The notes: a model not told the origin generated them from the sequence alone. 6,519 nt of DNA from CAIYHK01 sp964638795 (GCA_964638795.1 CAZXAX010000079.1:1-6519); one strand, 5' to 3'; shown: positions 1 through 6,025, counted from the first letter of the stretch. Numbers and translations: made by a program.

Positions 1-90
1 AGTCTCGGAGTAATTCGCATCGGCAGGTTGGAATATATGGAGAAACTGAGCAAGGCTTTAGAAGCACCAAATCTGGGATGGTCACGATGA
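1..90 (+). CDS. 3' end of an unidentified upstream gene (partial)
   Basis: Frame 1 is open from the window edge to a TGA at 88-90 and encodes 29 residues with the C-terminal end ALEAPNLGWSR. The fragment is too short to recognise and I assign no function. The main support for a real gene is the junction: its TGA overlaps the preferred ATG of the ethylmalonyl-CoA mutase gene as ATGA (87-90), a typical arrangement of translationally coupled genes in one operon. An open stretch of this length can also arise by chance. The tail does not resemble the C-terminus I would expect of crotonyl-CoA carboxylase/reductase, a frequent neighbour of this mutase in actinobacteria. Confidence 0.5.
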   Translation, partial: SLGVIRIGRLEYMEKLSKALEAPNLGWSR

Positions 91-2045
91 GCGATTCAAA
101 CTCCGGCAAGAAGGAACAGCCATGGGTGATGCGCACGTACTCGGGTCACTCCACCGCCAAAGCTTCGAACACGCTTTACCGCACCAATCTCGCCAAAGGT
201 CAAACCGGTCTATCAATTGCCTTTGACCTTCCAACACAAACGGGTTACGACCCAGGCGACACGCTCGCTTCAGGTGAAGTCGGCAAAGTAGGTGTGCCAG
301 TAGTTCATCTTGGCCACATGCGAACTCTGTTGGAGGCAATACCGCCTGGGCAGATGAACACCTCAATGACCATCAACGCAACTGCGGCATGGTTGTTGGC
401 TTTGTACGTTGCCAATGCAGATGAACAAGATGTGCCACGCACCGAACTTCGTGGAACTACGCAAAATGACATCGTGAAGGAATACCTTTCACGTGGCACT
501 TACATCTTCCCCCCGGCACCTTCACGACGCTTGATTGTCGACATGGTGACCTGGTGTCATGAAAACACTCCACGTTGGAATCCCACCAACATTTGTTCGT
601 ATCACTTGCAAGAGGCGGGTGCGACGCCCGTTCAAGAAATCGCATTCTCGCTCGCGACTGCGATTGATGTCCTAGATGCAGTTCGCGACAGTGGACGCAT
701 CCCAGCGAATGAATTTGCCCGTGTCTTTGGTGCGATCTCATTTTTTGTCAATGCTGGCATCCGCTTTGTTGAAGAAATCTGCAAAGTTCGAGCATTCACT
801 GAACTCTGGGCCGAAATTGGTCGGAGTCGTTACGGCATCACCGATGAAAAGGCGCTCCGGTTCCGCTACGGAGTTCAGGTCAATTCACTAGGGCTTACAG
901 AAGCGCAGCCTGAGAACAATGTTCAGCGCATTGTTCTTGAGATGCTCGCTGTAACTCTTTCGCGTGATGCACGGGCGCGGAGTATCCAACTACCCGCCTG
1001 GAACGAAGCGCTCGGTTTGCCACGCCCATGGGATCAGCAGTGGGCTCTACGCATGCAACAAGTCCTGGCATATGAAACTGACTTGCTTGAATATGCAGAC
1101 ATCTTCAATGGATCAGAGGTAATTGAATCCAAGACGAATGAACTTAAAGAGGCTGCATGGTCCGAATTACAAGAAGTTCTTGAACTCGGTGGAGCGTTTG
1201 CTGCAGTTGAAGAACTCAAGGGTCGGCTAGTTGCATCGATGGCCCAACGCACGAGCCGAATCGCCAGTGCCGAACAAGTTGTGGTTGGTGTTAACCGATT
1301 CCAGGAATCCGAAGAGTCCCCACTTGCCGGTGATGGTTCATTTCTCAAAGTTGACCCCGCGGTCGAGCGTGAACTCGTCCTTGAACTTGAACAATGGCGT
1401 GCGAGCCGCGACCAAGCCGCAGTGGACAAGGCGCTTGCATGGCTGCTCGATGCGGCGAAGTCCGGCGAGAACATCATGGAACCTTCCATTGCATTGGCAA
1501 AAGCTGGTGGCACAACCGGCGAATGGAGCGCAGCTCTGCGCGGAGTTTTCGGTGAGTACCGCGCGCCCACCGGAGTTGGCGCTGCGGTTGGTCACCACAA
1601 AGGTGGGCTTGGAACTGTGGCTGACTTTGTGAAGACCATTCCAGGAGGGCCACCCAAGTTGTTGGTGGCCAAACCTGGGCTTGATGGTCACTCCAATGGC
1701 GCTGAACAAATTGCTGTTGCTGCACGCGACGCTGGCATGGAGGTCATCTACGGCGGCATTCGCCTAACGCCAGAACAGATCGTGGCCGCAGCGCGTGATG
1801 AAGACCCCGACGTGATTGGTCTATCGATTCTCTCGGGCTCGCATCTTTCGCTAGTCCCAGAGATCATCGCCCAGCTCAAACAATCAGGAGTTGATGTTCC
1901 TGTGGTGGTCGGAGGGATCATCCCTGAAGATGATCAGCCTGGACTCTTGCAAGCTGGTGTTGCAGCGATCTACACGCCAAAGGATTACAACATTGCCGAG
2001 ATCATGCGCGGCATCGCCGAACTCACGCTTGCTCAGCGGCAATAA
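87..2045 (+). CDS. ecm: Ethylmalonyl-CoA mutase, B12-dependent (MeaA-like)
   Basis: This cytoplasmic enzyme uses adenosylcobalamin to convert (2R)-ethylmalonyl-CoA to (2S)-methylsuccinyl-CoA in the ethylmalonyl-CoA pathway of acetyl-CoA assimilation. The product has 652 residues counted from the ATG at 87. An N-terminal acyl-CoA mutase barrel opens with PWVMRTYSGHSTA. It keeps residues matching the methylmalonyl-CoA mutase active site: Y18 (Tyr89 of the Propionibacterium enzyme), Q126 and R136 in TTQND...SRGTYIFPP, and H173 in SYHLQEAGA. A C-terminal B12 domain (about 523-650) has DGHSNG (D533, H535, G538), S580-x-L582 and G609-G610. The protein lacks the long N-terminal segment with the YPTM motif of classical methylmalonyl-CoA mutase and carries both domains in one chain, as in MeaA/Ecm. 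The ATG at 78 is also in frame, but 87 is preferred because it overlaps the upstream stop as ATGA and neither start has a good Shine-Dalgarno. A close mutase with another substrate cannot be fully excluded. Confidence 0.92.
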   Translation: MSDSNSGKKEQPWVMRTYSGHSTAKASNTLYRTNLAKGQTGLSIAFDLPTQTGYDPGDTLASGEVGKVGVPVVHLGHMRTLLEAIPPGQMNTSMTINATAAWLLALYVANADEQDVPRTELRGTTQNDIVKEYLSRGTYIFPPAPSRRLIVDMVTWCHENTPRWNPTNICSYHLQEAGATPVQEIAFSLATAIDVLDAVRDSGRIPANEFARVFGAISFFVNAGIRFVEEICKVRAFTELWAEIGRSRYGITDEKALRFRYGVQVNSLGLTEAQPENNVQRIVLEMLAVTLSRDARARSIQLPAWNEALGLPRPWDQQWALRMQQVLAYETDLLEYADIFNGSEVIESKTNELKEAAWSELQEVLELGGAFAAVEELKGRLVASMAQRTSRIASAEQVVVGVNRFQESEESPLAGDGSFLKVDPAVERELVLELEQWRASRDQAAVDKALAWLLDAAKSGENIMEPSIALAKAGGTTGEWSAALRGVFGEYRAPTGVGAAVGHHKGGLGTVADFVKTIPGGPPKLLVAKPGLDGHSNGAEQIAVAARDAGMEVIYGGIRLTPEQIVAAARDEDPDVIGLSILSGSHLSLVPEIIAQLKQSGVDVPVVVGGIIPEDDQPGLLQAGVAAIYTPKDYNIAEIMRGIAELTLAQRQ

Positions 2046-2718
2046 ACTTTTCGAGTTCTGGGCCCGATTCAAAACTGGTGATTAACGCATAACGCGGCGC
2101 ATTGGAATTGTGCACAACCACGTGCCAAAGACGTTGAGTGTCAACCACAAAACGGGCACCGCGAGGCAATGGCACACGACGCTCAGTAGTTGGGTCCGGT
2201 AAACCATCTTCGTCATTGTCCATCAACAACATGTAGCTGTCGGGGCTGTCTGTGAGTTCTACCCATGACCGGACAACCCATCCCTCATTGTCGGGATTGA
2301 AGCGATTGTTGTCATCACGATGGATCGAGCGAATCGCTGTATCACGATCTTGTGGCTGCAACTTGATGATTCGGACTCGCCCGAAATTCGCACCGATTCC
2401 CTTCACGTAGTCCCGAAGTGTCGGTGCTTTATCCGCATTGGAAGTAAAGAGTGCGTCTTTGTCGGTCTTGCCTTTGTCCCAGAAACCACGACAATCAAGC
2501 TGTCCATCAGCAGATGCAAGAGGCGCGAAGTTGGTATCGCCTCCACTCTTCCAGTCCATGTACTCGAGCGATTCCCATTCATGCGCAGGCACGTCAAAGG
2601 GTGCTTTGCGCAACAATACAAAACCAGTTTCTTCAAGCGCCTTTAGCCGATAGTGCGGAGTGTGCAGCGGAATTTCGACGGACCAGTGTTCCTTCGTTGG
2701 CCAGAAGGTCGTTGTCAT
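2023..2718 (-). CDS. Aspartyl/asparaginyl beta-hydroxylase-like 2OG-Fe(II) oxygenase
   Basis: This is a predicted soluble 2-oxoglutarate/Fe(II)-dependent oxygenase of 231 residues; its substrate is unknown. The C-terminal half has the jelly-roll signature. IHRDDNNR holds an HxD metal motif (H133, D135). It is followed by GWVVRSWVELTDSPDSYMLL and then VDTQRLWHVVVHNSNAPRY, where H199 would be the distal iron ligand and R209, ten residues later, the 2-oxoglutarate-binding arginine. The same ten-residue His-to-Arg spacing is found in human AspH (H725/R735). There is no signal peptide or membrane segment. The gene starts 10 bases after the stop of the LysM gene on the same strand, so the two may be co-transcribed, although a TAGACT box just before the ATG could also serve as its own promoter. 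Its last 23 bases overlap the end of the convergent ecm gene. Fold and cofactor class are well supported; hydroxylation of an Asp, Asn or free amino acid is only a guess. Confidence 0.8.
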   Translation of the reverse strand: MTTTFWPTKEHWSVEIPLHTPHYRLKALEETGFVLLRKAPFDVPAHEWESLEYMDWKSGGDTNFAPLASADGQLDCRGFWDKGKTDKDALFTSNADKAPTLRDYVKGIGANFGRVRIIKLQPQDRDTAIRSIHRDDNNRFNPDNEGWVVRSWVELTDSPDSYMLLMDNDEDGLPDPTTERRVPLPRGARFVVDTQRLWHVVVHNSNAPRYALITSFESGPELEKFIAAEQA

Positions 2719-2725
2719 AGTTTCA

Positions 2726-2731
2726 AGTCTA
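2726..2731 (-). promoter_or_regulatory. Putative -10 box (TAGACT) of a leaderless promoter
   Basis: On the minus strand TAGACT lies 7 bases before the ATG of the oxygenase gene, which has no Shine-Dalgarno sequence. GTGGCA (2750-2755, minus), four of six matches to TTGACA, lies 18 bases upstream as a possible -35 box. The spacing fits a transcript starting at the ATG. The site overlaps the end of the LysM coding region. This is a pattern match only. Confidence 0.35.
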
Positions 2732-3097
2732 TGACGTAGTGGAGGTTTCTGCCACGGTAGTGGTGGTTGACTCTGTGGTCGTTGTAGTTGTTGGTGCTGG
2801 AAGCTTCAACTCATCTCCCGCATTGATTTTGTCAACATCAACGATTCCATTGAGTTCCACAAGTTCATTGAGATCAACTCCGAACTGCTCGGCAATCGAG
2901 AACAGAGAATCACCAGGGTTCACAATGTAAGTCTTTGGTGCTGCAGTAGTGGTCGTTACCACTTCAACAGTTGTCGGTGTCGTTGTCGTCGTGGTGGATG
3001 GAGAGTCGTCACCTGTAAATGCGGAAAACATTGCAGCAAGTGTGAATACCACGGTCGAACCTGCGAGTAGCCACTGGAGTCTTGTACGCAGGATCAT
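2729..3097 (-). CDS. Membrane-anchored LysM protein with poly-Thr linkers
   Basis: This small predicted surface protein has 122 residues from the ATG at 3097. A short basic N-terminus (R4, R6) leads into a hydrophobic segment at about 7-27 (LQWLLAGSTVVFTLAAMFSAF region), best read as a signal anchor that puts the rest outside the membrane. A threonine-rich linker (about 35-51) follows, then one LysM domain (about 55-100, from KTYIVNPGDSLFSIAEQFGV to NAGDELKLP), and a second threonine-rich tail to the end. LysM domains bind the glycan of peptidoglycan, so cell-wall attachment is likely; no catalytic domain is visible. An in-frame ATG at 3127 would add ten residues, but 3097 gives a cleaner anchor and has a TAGCAT box 8 bases upstream. 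The gene is divergent from the hydrolase pair and lies directly upstream of the oxygenase gene. Confidence 0.82.
   Translation of the reverse strand: MILRTRLQWLLAGSTVVFTLAAMFSAFTGDDSPSTTTTTTPTTVEVVTTTTAAPKTYIVNPGDSLFSIAEQFGVDLNELVELNGIVDVDKINAGDELKLPAPTTTTTTESTTTTVAETSTTS
2732..2791 (-). repeat. Threonine-rich low-complexity coding repeat (C-terminal tail)
   Basis: Runs of ACN codons, seen as GTNGTN on the plus strand, encode the C-terminal tail of the LysM protein, with runs of six and four threonines separated by Glu-Ser. Such tails are usually disordered and often serve as wall-spanning spacers. The codons are mixed, so selection probably acts on the protein sequence rather than on a simple DNA repeat. 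Confidence 0.7.
2945..2995 (-). repeat. Threonine-rich low-complexity coding repeat (linker)
   Basis: ACN codon runs encode six threonines, Pro-Thr-Thr, Val-Glu-Val-Val and four more threonines between the membrane anchor and the LysM domain. The segment probably forms an extended spacer lifting the LysM domain off the membrane. It resembles the C-terminal tail of the same protein, which suggests either repeated expansion or shared selection. Confidence 0.7.
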
Positions 3098-3105
3098 TGG
3101 ACTTA

Positions 3106-3111
3106 ATGCTA
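3106..3111 (-). promoter_or_regulatory. Putative -10 box (TAGCAT) for the LysM gene
   Basis: On the minus strand TAGCAT lies 8 bases before the ATG at 3097. No Shine-Dalgarno sequence precedes that ATG, so a leaderless transcript starting at or next to the ATG is the simplest reading. No clear -35 box is visible. The box supports the 3097 start over the one at 3127. Confidence 0.35.
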
Positions 3112-3126
3112 CGCATACCGCGCTCA

Positions 3127-3132
3127 TAGAAT
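3127..3132 (+). promoter_or_regulatory. Putative -10 box (TAGAAT) for the hydrolase pair
   Basis: TAGAAT, one mismatch from TATAAT, lies 6 bases before the ATG at 3139 and 3 bases before the ATG at 3136. There is no Shine-Dalgarno sequence. The distance fits a leaderless mRNA starting at 3139. A -35 box is not convincing. The site is about 15 bases from the opposing TAGCAT box, so the two divergent promoters would overlap or compete. Confidence 0.35.
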
Positions 3133-3138
3133 CGGATG

Positions 3139-4056
3139 ATGCTCAACCGCGACGACACCATCACATTCGAAGGTGCGCGGCGACCGGATCGTCAGTATGT
3201 AGTCAGCGCATCGGGCATCGATATCGCTGTGTATGAGTGGGGGGCACCTAACGCTGACCCCTTGCTCCTTGCCCACGGAGGTTCTGACTTCGCTGGCACC
3301 TTTGATGTGTTCGCTCCGTTACTTGCGTCTGGTGGGTGGCGGGTGATTGCGTGGGACCAGCGGGGTCATGGTGACAGCGGACGCTCGGACCTCTACGGCT
3401 GGTCAGCGGATCTGCGAGATCTAAAAGCGGTGTTCGACCATGTCGGGCATGATCCCGTGGTTGCGGTGGGCCATTCAAAGGGTGGTGAGTTGCTTTGCGA
3501 CTTCACTGAAGCTCATCCGGCACGGATCAAGAAGTTCGTCAACTTAGACGGGTTGCCGTCGCGTCGCCCCGCACCCGACATTCAGGACCACGAGCGCACA
3601 CAACTGCGACGCGAGGACATCACTACATGGTTGGACTACAGGCGCGGACTCCATGATTACAACCGTCGCCCCGGCACGCTGCAAGAAATTGTTGAGCGGC
3701 GCAAGAAAATGAACCCACGCCTCAGCAACGAGTGGCTGACCTACATCGCCACCATTGGTGCGCGTCAAGATCCCGACGGCTGGCGTTGGAAGGTTGACCC
3801 CGCAATTCGTTTCGGTGGCTTTGGGCCGTCACGGCCCTATTGGGGTCTGTATCGGATGGCGGGTTTCAGCATGCCGTTTCTCGGTGTCCTTGGAATGGTT
3901 CCCGAGCAGATGGGTTGGGGAACAAAACCCGAAGAAGTGACACCGTGGCTACCCCGCCACGGGCGACTCGAAGTACTTCACGAAACTGGTCACTTTGTCC
4001 ATATCGAACGCCCTCACCGTGTTGCAGAAATAGTCCTTGAGTTCTTGGCGCAATGA
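3139..4056 (+). CDS. Alpha/beta hydrolase with complete catalytic residues
   Basis: This is a predicted cytoplasmic alpha/beta-fold hydrolase of 305 residues from the ATG at 3139. In order it has an oxyanion-hole motif HGGS (46-49), the strand-turn motif WDQRGHGDSG (about 72-81), a nucleophile elbow GHSKGG with S113, and a C-terminal histidine H285 in ETGHFVHIERP. No acid is evident at the usual place after strand 7. D138 in VNLDGLPS, just after strand 6, is the best candidate for the third triad member, as in some haloalkane dehalogenases. The region between about 150 and 240 is rich in Arg, Trp and Tyr and would form the cap over the active site. The substrate cannot be told from sequence; esterase, epoxide hydrolase and C-C hydrolase are all possible. 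An ATG at 3136 immediately precedes the chosen one; 3139 fits the upstream TAGAAT box better. It overlaps the next hydrolase gene by ATGA. Confidence 0.85.
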   Translation: MLNRDDTITFEGARRPDRQYVVSASGIDIAVYEWGAPNADPLLLAHGGSDFAGTFDVFAPLLASGGWRVIAWDQRGHGDSGRSDLYGWSADLRDLKAVFDHVGHDPVVAVGHSKGGELLCDFTEAHPARIKKFVNLDGLPSRRPAPDIQDHERTQLRREDITTWLDYRRGLHDYNRRPGTLQEIVERRKKMNPRLSNEWLTYIATIGARQDPDGWRWKVDPAIRFGGFGPSRPYWGLYRMAGFSMPFLGVLGMVPEQMGWGTKPEEVTPWLPRHGRLEVLHETGHFVHIERPHRVAEIVLEFLAQ

Positions 4057-4706
4057 ACACGATCACTTACCTTCGCCATCTGCGCATCGAACTCGCGTTA
4101 CATGAGTTGCGCTCGGGTACTGGGCGCAACTTGCTCATACTTCATGGTCTCGGTGACTCCGCCGCCCGAATCGTGCCCCCTTCAGCTGACATTTGGCCCG
4201 GCCCAGTTTTTGCTCTTGACTTCACCGGGCATGGAGCATCGAGCGTTCCGCGCGGCGGTGGTTACACCTGTGAGATCTTGCTCGCCGATGCCGACATCGC
4301 GTTGAACCACCTTGGCGAGGCAACACTGCTTGGTCATGGTCTGGGTGGATACATCGCCTTGATGCTCGCCGGTGCACGCCCTGAACGCGTAATGGGCACT
4401 GTGATCGCCGATGGTCCAGGCATCACCGGTGGTAGTAGTGGTCCAACTTCTGCGCGCATCACACCACCACTTGAAAATCCTGACCGGCTCACACCCGACC
4501 CACTTGCATTGATGGAACTCACGTCGGACATCCGCCCACCTGACTACGCGAATGCATTTGCGCGACTCGCACTTCAGAACTCAAACATTGAAGATCCAAT
4601 TACGGTTTGTGTGCGCTGGCAGATTCCGTGGCTTGATGCAGTTATTTCCGAGCCAGGCGTATTGCATGACATCGGTCTTGACGACGCTTTGAAGCGCTAC
4701 TCCTGA
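4053..4706 (+). CDS. Alpha/beta hydrolase homologue lacking catalytic Ser and His
   Basis: This 217-residue protein is clearly of the alpha/beta hydrolase fold. It has HGLGDS (31-36) at the oxyanion position, ALDFTGHGAS (54-63) matching the strand-turn motif, and GHGLGG (94-99) at the nucleophile elbow. Gly96 takes the place of the serine. The protein ends shortly after the cap-like region, with no GHF/GHxxH segment, so the catalytic histidine is also missing; D120 (IADGPG) still occupies the strand-6 acid position. It is about 90 residues shorter than its upstream neighbour. The frame is clean, with no sign of a frameshift, which argues for a maintained pseudoenzyme or an altered activity rather than a decaying gene. 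The start ATG overlaps the upstream stop (ATGA, 4053-4056), implying coupled translation and possibly a joint complex. Its stop lies 3 bases from the end of the convergent polyprenyl synthase gene. Confidence 0.8.
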   Translation: MNTITYLRHLRIELALHELRSGTGRNLLILHGLGDSAARIVPPSADIWPGPVFALDFTGHGASSVPRGGGYTCEILLADADIALNHLGEATLLGHGLGGYIALMLAGARPERVMGTVIADGPGITGGSSGPTSARITPPLENPDRLTPDPLALMELTSDIRPPDYANAFARLALQNSNIEDPITVCVRWQIPWLDAVISEPGVLHDIGLDDALKRYS

Positions 4707-4709
4707 GAA

Positions 4710-5771
4710 CTAGACGGCGCGCCACGACACATACGCTGCGAGTTCAATTAATTCGTCGCGCGCATCAGTCGTAATTGGTGCTTGTTTAATCGCATTAACC
4801 GCGCCTGCAGTCAATGTCGTGATGTGATCCTCAAGTGCATCTAACGCGCCGCACTCACGAATCACATCCTGTGCATTGCGAATCTCGGTTTCGGTGATAT
4901 CAGGCTGCCCAACTCGGTCAAGTACGGCGCGTTGAGCTGTGGATGCAAGAGATGTGGCAATTGAAAGCAGCGGTGTTGGCTTGCCTTCACGCAGATCATC
5001 GCCGACTGGTTTTCCCGTTATCTCGGTTTCCCCAAACGCACCGAGAACATCATCACGCATTTGGAACGCCTCTCCCAATGGCACTCCATAAGCACTCAAC
5101 TTCGCCAGTACATCCGGTGCAACGGTAGGCATTGCCATCGTTGCGCCAAGATGCAATGGGCGCTCGATTGTGTATTTCGCACTTTTGTATTGACAGATTC
5201 TTTCGGTGTACTCACGGCGGCGTTCTCGCGTGGCAGAACCCAGAACATCAAGGTACTGGCCAATATTGAGTTCAATCCGCAACGTGTTCCAAATCGCCCA
5301 CGCTTGCGGTGGAGCTTTCATAAGCAACTCATCTGCGTACACGTAGGTCAGGTCGCCAACGAGAATCGCGACACCTTCACCGAAGCGTCGTGCCTCACCG
5401 AGATAACCACGCGACTCGTGCTCACCGATAGCAACCATGTGGGTAGTGGGCTCGCCACGACGTGTTGCTGAGCCATCCATGATGTCATCGTGAAAAAGCG
5501 CAAAAGCATGCAGCAACTCAAGGGCCGCACCTGCATCGACGACTATCGAATCTTCCCGATTACCACCGAGACCCACGTATCCCCATTGACAGAATGCGGG
5601 ACGCAGGCGTTTGCCTCCCGCCAATACGAGTCGACGCATCTCATCAAAGGGCGTTGCCAATTGCGGCTCGAATGCGGCCCACGTGGCTCGCTCCGCATCA
5701 ATGACTTGCGCCAAGCGATCTTCCACCCGGCGGGCAATAGCCAACAGCGAGGCAGGAGGGGTCGGAAGCAC
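4710..5771 (-). CDS. Polyprenyl diphosphate synthase, probably geranylgeranyl type
   Basis: This all-helical trans-prenyltransferase condenses isopentenyl diphosphate with allylic diphosphates, supplying precursors for carotenoids, quinones or longer polyprenols. The 353-residue product has GGKRLRP (52-58), the first aspartate-rich motif DDIMD (95-99), an RRGEP segment (104-108), GQYLD (171-175), YKSAKYT (195-201) and the second motif QMRDDVLG (237-244), then GKPVGDDLREGKPTPLL (253-269). The first motif lacks the two-residue insertion of bacterial farnesyl synthases, and F90, five residues before it, is a position where aromatic residues limit chain length to about C20 in archaeal enzymes. 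A C20 product is therefore inferred. The second motif ends in Gly instead of Asp. The start is GTG at 5769-5771; an in-frame TAG lies 12 bases upstream and the next Met is residue 45. It follows xseB after a 33-base gap and could be in that operon or have its own promoter. Confidence 0.9.
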   Translation of the reverse strand: MLPTPPASLLAIARRVEDRLAQVIDAERATWAAFEPQLATPFDEMRRLVLAGGKRLRPAFCQWGYVGLGGNREDSIVVDAGAALELLHAFALFHDDIMDGSATRRGEPTTHMVAIGEHESRGYLGEARRFGEGVAILVGDLTYVYADELLMKAPPQAWAIWNTLRIELNIGQYLDVLGSATRERRREYTERICQYKSAKYTIERPLHLGATMAMPTVAPDVLAKLSAYGVPLGEAFQMRDDVLGAFGETEITGKPVGDDLREGKPTPLLSIATSLASTAQRAVLDRVGQPDITETEIRNAQDVIRECGALDALEDHITTLTAGAVNAIKQAPITTDARDELIELAAYVSWRAV

Positions 5772-5777
5772 AACTTC

Positions 5778-5783
5778 AGGCTA
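5778..5783 (-). promoter_or_regulatory. Putative -10 box (TAGCCT) for the polyprenyl synthase gene
   Basis: On the minus strand TAGCCT lies 6 bases before the GTG start of the polyprenyl synthase gene, where no Shine-Dalgarno sequence is present. The same TAG is the in-frame stop upstream of that gene, so the match may be coincidental. If functional it would give a leaderless transcript separate from the xseAB message. Confidence 0.25.
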
Positions 5784-5804
5784 AACCGCCGAAGTAGGGA
5801 ACAA

Positions 5805-6017
5805 CTAGTCGGCCTTTAGATCGGCAACGACCTTCTCCACTTCTAATTTCGCAGTACTTATCTTTTCGCGGCACACAGCGATGAGTTCCGATGCCCGCTT
5901 TACCTGCGATGCAAGGCGATCAACATCCACCTTGTCGGACTCGAGCTCTTTCAAGATCTTCTCGAGTTCCTCTAGTGCTGCTCCATAATCCACAGCTTCA
6001 ACTTTGTCCTTTGCCAC
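5805..6017 (-). CDS. xseB: Exodeoxyribonuclease VII small subunit
   Basis: XseB is the small helical subunit of exonuclease VII. It binds XseA in several copies and is needed for the complex to degrade single-stranded DNA to short oligonucleotides during repair. The 70-residue product matches the family in length and pattern: an N-terminal YGAALEELEKILKELES helix, a VDVDRLASQVKRASELI segment, and a second helix with CREKISTAKLEVEKV. The start is GTG at 6015-6017. It is fixed by a strong AAGGAGA Shine-Dalgarno (6026-6032) eight bases upstream; an ATG at 6022-6024 is out of frame and too close to that site. The gene follows xseA after 13 bases and the site overlaps the xseA stop, pointing to coupled expression of the two subunits. 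Confidence 0.93.
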   Translation of the reverse strand: MAKDKVEAVDYGAALEELEKILKELESDKVDVDRLASQVKRASELIAVCREKISTAKLEVEKVVADLKAD

Positions 6018-6025
6018 AGCTCATA

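Noticed and set aside
78..80. ATG at 78 as the ecm start
   Set aside because: It is possible, but the ATG at 87 gives the ATGA overlap with the upstream frame and a start closer to the family pattern. The GGG immediately before 78 is too near to act as a Shine-Dalgarno.
1034..1570. 178-codon open frame on the minus strand inside ecm
   Set aside because: It is antisense to well-conserved mutase sequence, its product is a Ser/Ala/Arg-rich string without any domain, and the ecm frame fully explains the region.
1231..1632. 133-codon plus-strand frame overlapping ecm
   Set aside because: It is an alternative frame of ecm with no family resemblance.
3125..3127. ATG at 3127 as the LysM gene start
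   Set aside because: It would put ten extra uncharged residues before the basic stretch of the signal anchor and has no upstream Shine-Dalgarno or well-spaced -10 box.
4716..4723. Perfect 8-base palindrome GGCGCGCC near the convergent junction
   Set aside because: It lies within the last codons of the prenyl synthase gene, has no loop and no T-run, and does not form a terminator hairpin. It looks like chance.
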